A DNA stretch of 7,596 nucleotides from Nanobdellota archaeon (GTDB lineage Archaea > Nanobdellota > Nanobdellia > Woesearchaeales > BS150m-G63): NCBI GenBank assembly GCA_023137655.1, contig JAGLOT010000026.1:1-7596 (forward strand), read 5' to 3'. Each line of letters opens with the position of its first letter. The stretch's first letter is position 1. The notes beneath the pieces are model-generated. The model was not told the DNA's origin, searched no databases, and worked only from the letters and a program-made list of their open reading frames with translations. Of this stretch, positions 1 through 3,582 are shown one piece after another. Made by a program: the position numbers and the translations under genes.

Positions 1-393
1 TATGTTATGTGTGAGATTCCAAGTAATGTAATTCTTGCAGATGAATTCTGTAAAATCTTTGACGGATTTTCCATTGGAACTAATGATTTAACCCAATTAA
101 CTCTTGGTTTAGATAGGGATAGTGAATTAATTAGCCATATTTCAAATGAAAATAATGAGGCAGTTAAGGAATTAGTTAGATCTGTGATTAAAACAGCTAA
201 GAAACATAAGAGAAAGATTGGAATTTGTGGACAAGCACCTTCAGATTTCCCTGAATTTGCAGCTTTCTTAGTTGATTGTGGTATTGATAGTATTTCTTTA
301 AATCCAGATACTGTTATTAAGACTACTCTGAGAATCGCCAAAGAAGAGTCAAAAATGGCCCTTCGTAAAAAAGGAATCCAAAAGAAAAAATAG
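1..393 (+). CDS. ppsA: Phosphoenolpyruvate synthase, C-terminal fragment (cut by window edge)
   Basis: The frame is open from base 1, so only the last 130 residues are seen and the start lies outside the window. PEP synthase (pyruvate, water dikinase) makes phosphoenolpyruvate from pyruvate and ATP in the cytoplasm, feeding gluconeogenesis. The visible part is the end of the TIM-barrel PEP/pyruvate-binding domain. It begins with the MCEIPSN motif, then [14 protein letters not shown], then GICGQAPSD, whose Cys (visible residue 76) corresponds to the catalytic proton-donor cysteine of the PPDK/PEPS family. The family-typical [10 protein letters not shown] stretch follows. A Lys-rich tail (RKKGIQKKK) extends past the usual end. 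The stop at 391-393 is followed directly by a T-rich tract. Identification is firm because these motifs are specific to PEP synthase rather than to PPDK or enzyme I. Confidence 0.95.
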   Translation, partial: YVMCEIPSNVILADEFCKIFDGFSIGTNDLTQLTLGLDRDSELISHISNENNEAVKELVRSVIKTAKKHKRKIGICGQAPSDFPEFAAFLVDCGIDSISLNPDTVIKTTLRIAKEESKMALRKKGIQKKK

Positions 394-413
394 ATTTTTT
401 ATTTCTTTTTTTT
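394..413 (+). terminator. T-rich terminator-like tract after ppsA
   Basis: Immediately after the ppsA stop the plus strand reads through two runs of six to eight T, broken by A and C. Archaeal transcription commonly ends at oligo-T without needing a hairpin. TTTCTT (402-407) and AAGAAA (414-419) could pair weakly, but the T tract itself is the main signal. It separates ppsA from the next gene, which has its own possible promoter. Confidence 0.55.
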
Positions 414-422
414 AAGAAAGAG

Positions 423-435
423 AAAAAGTAATAAA
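423..435 (+). promoter_or_regulatory. Possible TATA/BRE element for the RNase P subunit gene
   Basis: An A-rich stretch followed by GTAATAAA is centred about 27 nt upstream of the ATG at 458, where an archaeal TATA box for a leaderless transcript would sit. The match to a consensus TATA box is weak. The call rests mainly on position and on the other leaderless-type promoters nearby. Confidence 0.35.
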
Positions 436-457
436 CCCATATTCTTTCTTTATTTTT

Positions 458-769
458 ATGAGTAGATATAATTCTAAATCTAAGGAACAGAAAGAAATAG
501 CTAAAGATAGAATTAAAACTCTGTTTAAAGAGGCAGAAGAGAATTTCTCACTGGATCCTAAGTTATCTAATAGATATGTTGAACTGGCAAGAAAGTTAGT
601 TATGAAATATAGGATAAGAATGCCTTCTGAGTTTAAGAGAAGATATTGTAAGCATTGTTATTCTTATTTAATGCCAAGTAAGAATTGTAGAATAAGAACC
701 AAAGATGGTATGCTCATTGTTTACTGTTTGGATTGTAAGAAATTCAATAAATTTAAGTATAAAAAGTAA
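458..769 (+). CDS. rnp4: Ribonuclease P protein component 4 (Rpp21/Rpr2 family)
   Basis: This 103-residue protein matches the archaeal RNase P subunit Rpp21 (RNP4, Rpr2 family). With Rpp29 it binds the specificity region of the RNase P RNA and helps remove the 5' leader from pre-tRNAs. Two N-terminal helices rich in Lys, Arg and Glu (about residues 8-52) include the family-like stretch SNRYVELARKLVMKYRIRMP. A zinc ribbon follows, with ligands C64, C67 (CKHC), C90 and C93 (CLDC). Between them PSKNCRIR corresponds to the usual PGxNxRxR loop. Length is normal for the family. The ATG at 458 is the first in the frame after the ppsA terminator. No clear Shine-Dalgarno sequence is seen, so a leaderless mRNA is likely. 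Confidence 0.92.
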   Translation: MSRYNSKSKEQKEIAKDRIKTLFKEAEENFSLDPKLSNRYVELARKLVMKYRIRMPSEFKRRYCKHCYSYLMPSKNCRIRTKDGMLIVYCLDCKKFNKFKYKK

Positions 770-770
770 A

Positions 771-779
771 CTTTATAAG
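771..779 (+). promoter_or_regulatory. TATA box of the dph2 fragment
   Basis: CTTTATAAG lies directly after the rnp4 stop and is centred 26 nt upstream of the ATG at 801. It is preceded by an A-rich BRE-like AAGTAAA. This is the expected spacing for an archaeal promoter giving a leaderless transcript, and it supports 801 rather than the upstream in-frame ATG at 705 as the true start. Confidence 0.65.
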
Positions 780-800
780 AAAAATAAGTATTTTAGAAAT

Positions 801-1049
801 ATGAACTATAATCTCGAATTGGAAAAAGTAGCAGATGAAATTAATAGTGAAAATGCTAAAAAAGTCTGCATACAATTACCAGATGGGTTAAAGCCAAAAG
901 CAAAAGAAATTACTGATTATTTGAAAGAAAAAACTAAAGCAGATATTTTTATTTGGGCAGGTTCCTGTTTTGGTGCATGTGATACTCCAAATATTGAACA
1001 TTTGAATTTTGATTTATTAATTCAGTGGGGCCATAGCGAATGGAACTAA
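801..1049 (+). pseudogene. dph2: Truncated Dph2 (diphthamide synthase), N-terminal quarter only
   Basis: The 82-residue product matches the start of archaeal Dph2, the [4Fe-4S] non-classical radical SAM enzyme that moves the aminocarboxypropyl group of SAM onto a histidine of elongation factor 2, the first step of diphthamide synthesis. Visible marks are VCIQLPDGL, then GSCFGACD, which carries the first cluster cysteine, then DLLIQWGHSE. Full archaeal Dph2 is roughly 320-350 residues with three cluster cysteines in three repeated domains. Here the frame ends WN-stop just after GHSE, and the next 380 bp encode an unrelated membrane protein, so two cysteines and most of the protein are missing. 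It has an intact promoter and start. It could be a pseudogene left by a deletion, an assembly join, or much less likely one half of a split gene. It cannot form the normal cluster alone. Confidence 0.75.
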
Positions 1050-1426
1050 ATGTGATATTAATAATGGTTATTGCAATTCTTGGTTATCCAATTGGTAGAA
1101 TATTGGCTAAAATTTCTCCAGAAGAAATGCCCACTGGTAAAAAATATTTTCATTTAATCAAATCATTTATGTTAGCATTTATTTTATTCTTCTTTTTATA
1201 TTATTATCAAATAAATATATATTTAATTGTAATTTGTTCTGTGATAATATTTTTATTAAACTTATATGTCAGAATTAATTCATTAATTTTTTATCCATTT
1301 TTTATTGTAGGGTTGTATTTGGTTCAGAATAATATGTTTTCATTAGCTACAATTAGTTCATTAATCTTTTTATTTGGTTTACCAGCTGGATCTCTAGGCC
1401 TAAAGATAAAAAATAAGCGGAAGTAA
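1040..1426 (+). CDS. Small multi-pass membrane protein of unknown function
   Basis: I do not recognise a named family. The 128-residue protein is extremely rich in Ile, Leu, Phe and Tyr. It has about four or five hydrophobic segments, at roughly residues 4-24, 42-57, 60-76, 82-96 and 99-116. The only notable polar stretch is SPEEMPTGKKYFH (26-38), a loop between the first two segments. The C-terminus is a basic tail (KIKNKRK) that is probably cytoplasmic. The ATG at 1040 overlaps the end of the dph2 fragment by 10 bp in another frame, and no ribosome-binding site is evident. Its 3' end overlaps the convergent DUF212 gene by 27 bp. Both neighbours are integral membrane proteins, but no functional link is shown. 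The length and sustained hydrophobicity make it very likely a real gene; the exact start is less certain because it coincides with the dph2 break. Confidence 0.7.
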   Translation: MELNVILIMVIAILGYPIGRILAKISPEEMPTGKKYFHLIKSFMLAFILFFFLYYYQINIYLIVICSVIIFLLNLYVRINSLIFYPFFIVGLYLVQNNMFSLATISSLIFLFGLPAGSLGLKIKNKRK

Positions 1427-1789
1427 AATTCCAATAATTGCACCAACTAGGACTTCTTTAAATTTATGACCAATCATTCTGTTTTCTTCTTTTCTTTTTG
1501 GGAAAAGTTTTTTGGTATTTTCAGTTACTTGCCATCTTACACCATAAGCATCCCTCATTACGATTAATGCAAAGACAATAGATACAATAAATAATGTTGA
1601 GAATCCCTGTTCAAGAAAAATAGCTGTTGCTAATGCAGATACAGTGGCAGAATGTGAACTGGGCATTTGCCCATTTAGATAGAAATATTTTAATTTGAAT
1701 TTCTTGTATTTATGTGTTAGAATTATGCCCTTAATTAGTTGGGTCATAAACCATGCAGATAATACAACTATTGCTATCTTAGGTAACAT
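1400..1789 (-). CDS. Divergent PAP2 family membrane protein (DUF212, YuiD-like)
   Basis: This 129-residue protein fits the DUF212 or 'divergent PAP2' family (Bacillus YuiD type), which is related to acid phosphatases and vanadium haloperoxidases. Key signatures in order are GQMPSSHSA (residues 40-48, the PAP2 PSGH-like motif), MRDAYGVR (78-85), and GHKFKEVLVGAIIG (107-120), equivalent to the third PAP2 motif with its histidine. Hydrophobic segments lie at about 4-24, 48-60, 62-78 and 111-128. Length is close to the family norm. The substrate is unknown; a lipid-phosphate phosphatase role is the usual guess. The ATG at 1787-1789 is backed by a TATA element about 27 nt upstream. The gene is monocistronic and its last 27 bp overlap the convergent membrane-protein gene. 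Confidence 0.9.
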   Translation of the reverse strand: MLPKIAIVVLSAWFMTQLIKGIILTHKYKKFKLKYFYLNGQMPSSHSATVSALATAIFLEQGFSTLFIVSIVFALIVMRDAYGVRWQVTENTKKLFPKRKEENRMIGHKFKEVLVGAIIGILLPLIFYL

Positions 1790-1805
1790 AAAAAGAAAAA
1801 AGAAA
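1790..1805 (-). terminator. T-rich tract after the 404-aa gene
   Basis: On the minus strand, 20-35 nt past the stop of the 404-residue gene, there is a run made almost only of T with two C. It could end that transcript. It also forms the sequence directly before the DUF212 start codon, so the DUF212 promoter and this tract share the 35-bp gap. Confidence 0.4.
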
Positions 1806-1810
1806 TTGAG

Positions 1811-1826
1811 TTATTTAAAACTTATT
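1811..1826 (-). promoter_or_regulatory. TATA/BRE for the DUF212 gene
   Basis: On the minus strand, AATAAG followed by TTTTAAATAA is centred about 27 nt upstream of the ATG at 1789, the spacing of an archaeal leaderless promoter. The element touches the stop codon of the upstream 404-residue gene (1825-1827). Confidence 0.5.
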
Positions 1827-3039
1827 AAAACAAGGTTCTATCTCTCCAACCATCTGGTGGAGTATTAGGTGATGTTTCAGATAATGCACCTGTGGAATAT
1901 TCCTGTACAGTTTTTTCTGTATCCATTACATATGCTGCTTTTTGAACAGTTGCTTCTAACTGAACCTCTGGAATTGGTGTTTCTTCAGTAGCTATAATGT
2001 TATATGATTCTGCAGGCATTGTTACACCTGGAGCTTCTGGACCACTAAGAAATGCTAATTCATTAACATCTCTCACTGTAGGTTCACTATCTATTTGAAG
2101 GTATCTGCCACATTGGCTAGTCCAACTATTTCCATTATCATCTGTCCAAGTATTATCTGGATTTGCGTTACTTGCAATAAATTGATAACCAGAGTTAGCG
2201 CCAGCCCAATAAAAGTCTTCTAAATCCCCTTCATAATTATCTAATAATTCTGCAGTAATTCCTGTAGGAACAACTAAACCTGCCCCATCATAAACATGAG
2301 GGTTATCATAACCATTACTTTCTGCGAGGATTAATGATAAATTATCTAATCTCTCATTGTTTTGGTCTATGCCTAACATATCTAAAGCTTCTTCTGCTTC
2401 ACCCCAAATATGATTTCCACCATCTGTTGTAAAACTAGGAATTGAAGGTGTATTAAAATTAAAATTAAAATTAGCACCCATTTTATATTGAACATCTGTA
2501 TCTGTAAAACTTAAGGCGTCACCTAAATAATTCTCAGATGTAACAGCTGACATATCAAAACTAGTTATCATATCAGATACTTGTTGAGTTAAATCTTGAT
2601 TTTGATAAGATGCTTCTAATGCATTAATAGTTGGAATTGCATTTGGGTCAAATGAAAATGTGTCTTCTAGATCCAAAGTGCCCTTTATACCATCCCATGT
2701 TACATTAGATCCTATTTGGTAATCTGATATGCCCACAAAATTACCCCAAGGTGAAGTAACTGAGTCTGAAAAGTCATCAATTGCTTTATCTAAATCAAAA
2801 TTTACGTCTAGTTGATATGCGTTGTTTGCATCATCAAACATACCCTTAATATTAGATATTGAATCTGAAAGGGAAATTCCACCATTTGGACTTGCATCTG
2901 AATTAAATAATGCATTATAACCTACAATAGCACCTGCACCCATAAGAATGCCTAGACCTAGACTTAATTTGTCCCTGTTGTCGCTACACCAGCTCATACC
3001 TTGACTTAAAAAGTTTGTGACTTTGTTATCTTCTGACAT
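1825..3039 (-). CDS. Membrane-anchored surface protein with LysM-like domain (smaller paralogue)
   Basis: No named family is recognised. The 404-residue protein begins with a short polar tail containing GMSWC (residues 14-18), then one hydrophobic segment (about 25-45) that probably anchors it N-in/C-out. The rest is acidic and Asn/Asp/Ser/Thr-rich, with four Lys after residue 100 and a single Cys (C310), as expected of an extracellular protein. Residues 47-122 are 66/76 identical to residues 101-183 of the 968-residue neighbour, not counting a 7-residue insertion there. Residues about 208-259 look like a degenerate LysM domain: GGNHIWGEAEEA at the front, then LSLILAESNGYDNPHVYDG. A NANPDNTWTDDNGNS motif (291-305) also recurs in the neighbour. 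The C-terminal 100 residues are Pro/Glu/Thr-rich with no clear fold. The start is fixed by a GGGGG ribosome-binding site 8 nt upstream and a TATA box near 3103. Role is inferred: glycan-binding or adhesion surface protein. Confidence 0.85.
   Translation of the reverse strand: MSEDNKVTNFLSQGMSWCSDNRDKLSLGLGILMGAGAIVGYNALFNSDASPNGGISLSDSISNIKGMFDDANNAYQLDVNFDLDKAIDDFSDSVTSPWGNFVGISDYQIGSNVTWDGIKGTLDLEDTFSFDPNAIPTINALEASYQNQDLTQQVSDMITSFDMSAVTSENYLGDALSFTDTDVQYKMGANFNFNFNTPSIPSFTTDGGNHIWGEAEEALDMLGIDQNNERLDNLSLILAESNGYDNPHVYDGAGLVVPTGITAELLDNYEGDLEDFYWAGANSGYQFIASNANPDNTWTDDNGNSWTSQCGRYLQIDSEPTVRDVNELAFLSGPEAPGVTMPAESYNIIATEETPIPEVQLEATVQKAAYVMDTEKTVQEYSTGALSETSPNTPPDGWRDRTLF
2263..2418 (-). other. 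Degenerate LysM-like domain in the 404-aa protein
   Basis: Residues 208-259 align by eye with the clearer LysM domain of the larger paralogue: GGNHIWGEAEEA against GDSLWKIADDY, and LILAESNGYDNPHVYDGAGLVV against DIAADNNIPNPNFIEMGDKLTI. The G-D-S/T-L signature at the start has decayed. The domain lies at the same place relative to the shared N-terminal block and the NPDN motif, which supports common descent. Confidence 0.55.
2674..2901 (-). repeat. Paralogous block, copy 1 (matches 5506-5754)
   Basis: This stretch encodes residues 47-122 of the 404-residue protein and matches 5506-5754 with about 15 base differences by hand count, apart from a 21-bp insertion in the other copy. Ten of the differences change an amino acid and five are silent. 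It is the part of the two genes that is most alike in DNA. Confidence 0.9.
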
Positions 3040-3047
3040 TTTAATTT

Positions 3048-3052
3048 CCCCC
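3048..3052 (-). promoter_or_regulatory. Shine-Dalgarno site of the 404-aa gene
   Basis: The minus strand reads AAGGGGGA with eight bases between the G run and the ATG at 3039. This fixes the start and shows that this mRNA has a leader. The larger paralogue has no comparable G-rich site in front of its ATG. Confidence 0.65.
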
Positions 3053-3098
3053 TTATGATTTTATAATAATCTTAATAGATATAGTATTAATGCTTTTA

Positions 3099-3112
3099 TT
3101 TATAAATCTTTC
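3099..3112 (-). promoter_or_regulatory. BRE/TATA promoter of the 404-aa gene
   Basis: On the minus strand GAAAGA (BRE-like, 3107-3112) is followed by TTTATAAA (3099-3106). The identical 14 bases occur upstream of the 968-residue gene at 6124-6137. A start of transcription about 25 nt downstream would leave a leader of roughly 35-40 nt, consistent with the Shine-Dalgarno site. Confidence 0.75.
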
Positions 3113-3121
3113 GTTTTATAA

Positions 3122-3133
3122 TCACTTAAAAGT
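3122..3133 (-). promoter_or_regulatory. Candidate operator, TCACT-N4-AGT, upstream of the 404-aa gene
   Basis: TCACTTAAAAGT (plus-strand reading) contains the inverted half-sites ACT and AGT and begins 16 bp beyond the TATA box edge. The same pattern occurs at the same distance in front of the 968-residue gene, where it is a perfect 14-bp palindrome. Binding of a regulator is inferred. Confidence 0.35.
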
Positions 3134-3147
3134 AGTAAATAACCTTA

Positions 3148-3582
3148 TTAATTCAATAGAACTGTATAGCTACCAATATATTCGTCTTCATTTATGCTTC
3201 CATCTTCGCCAAATTCTAATTTACCTTCTACCCATCTGATTTCATTAGATTTATTAACTATTGTGGGCAATAGATTAGTATATCCTATGAGTTGGTCCCT
3301 TTCTGAAAGATTATTAAACTCTGCACTGTATAGGTCTACTGTAACACCTTCACTAATTGGTATTGGTATTGATGAACCATTAAATTCTAATGATGGTGTA
3401 AAAACCATAAATTCTAAATCACTATTTATTTCAGGAAAATATCTATGTGCTATAGGATTTCCTCCCCTATCTAATATGACCATTGTATATTCTCCAGTTA
3501 AATTTTCTGCCGTAATAATCCTATCTTCTGCATTATAACTAAATAAAGGTACAATTGTCTCTTCTGTCATATTCAAATTTTG
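3148..3582 (-). other. Strand-rich C-terminal domain of the 968-aa protein
   Basis: Residues about 825-968 alternate polar and hydrophobic residues and are well supplied with Gly, Asn and aromatic residues, e.g. YTMVILDRGGNPIAHRYF and SEGVTVDLYSAEF. This suggests a beta-sandwich-like domain of about 140 residues at the tip of the protein. It carries several NxS/T sequons. It opens with QNLNMTEETIVPLF, which echoes QNLTMPEEILPEF at 553-565. I cannot assign a family. Confidence 0.45.

Noticed and set aside
705..800. Upstream in-frame extension of the dph2 fragment to an ATG at 705
   Set aside because: It would overlap rnp4 by 65 bp and adds residues unlike any Dph2 N-terminus; the TATA box at 771-779 and the family-like start MNYNLELEKVADEI favour 801.
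3040..3147. Terminator of the 968-aa gene
   Set aside because: No T run of five or more follows the stop on the minus strand before the next promoter, so a terminator could not be supported; read-through into the 404-aa gene is possible.
3194..3538. Plus-strand open frame inside the 968-aa gene
   Set aside because: Antisense to a clear coding region, with no recognisable domain, promoter or ribosome-binding site; it arises from the codon bias of the minus-strand gene.
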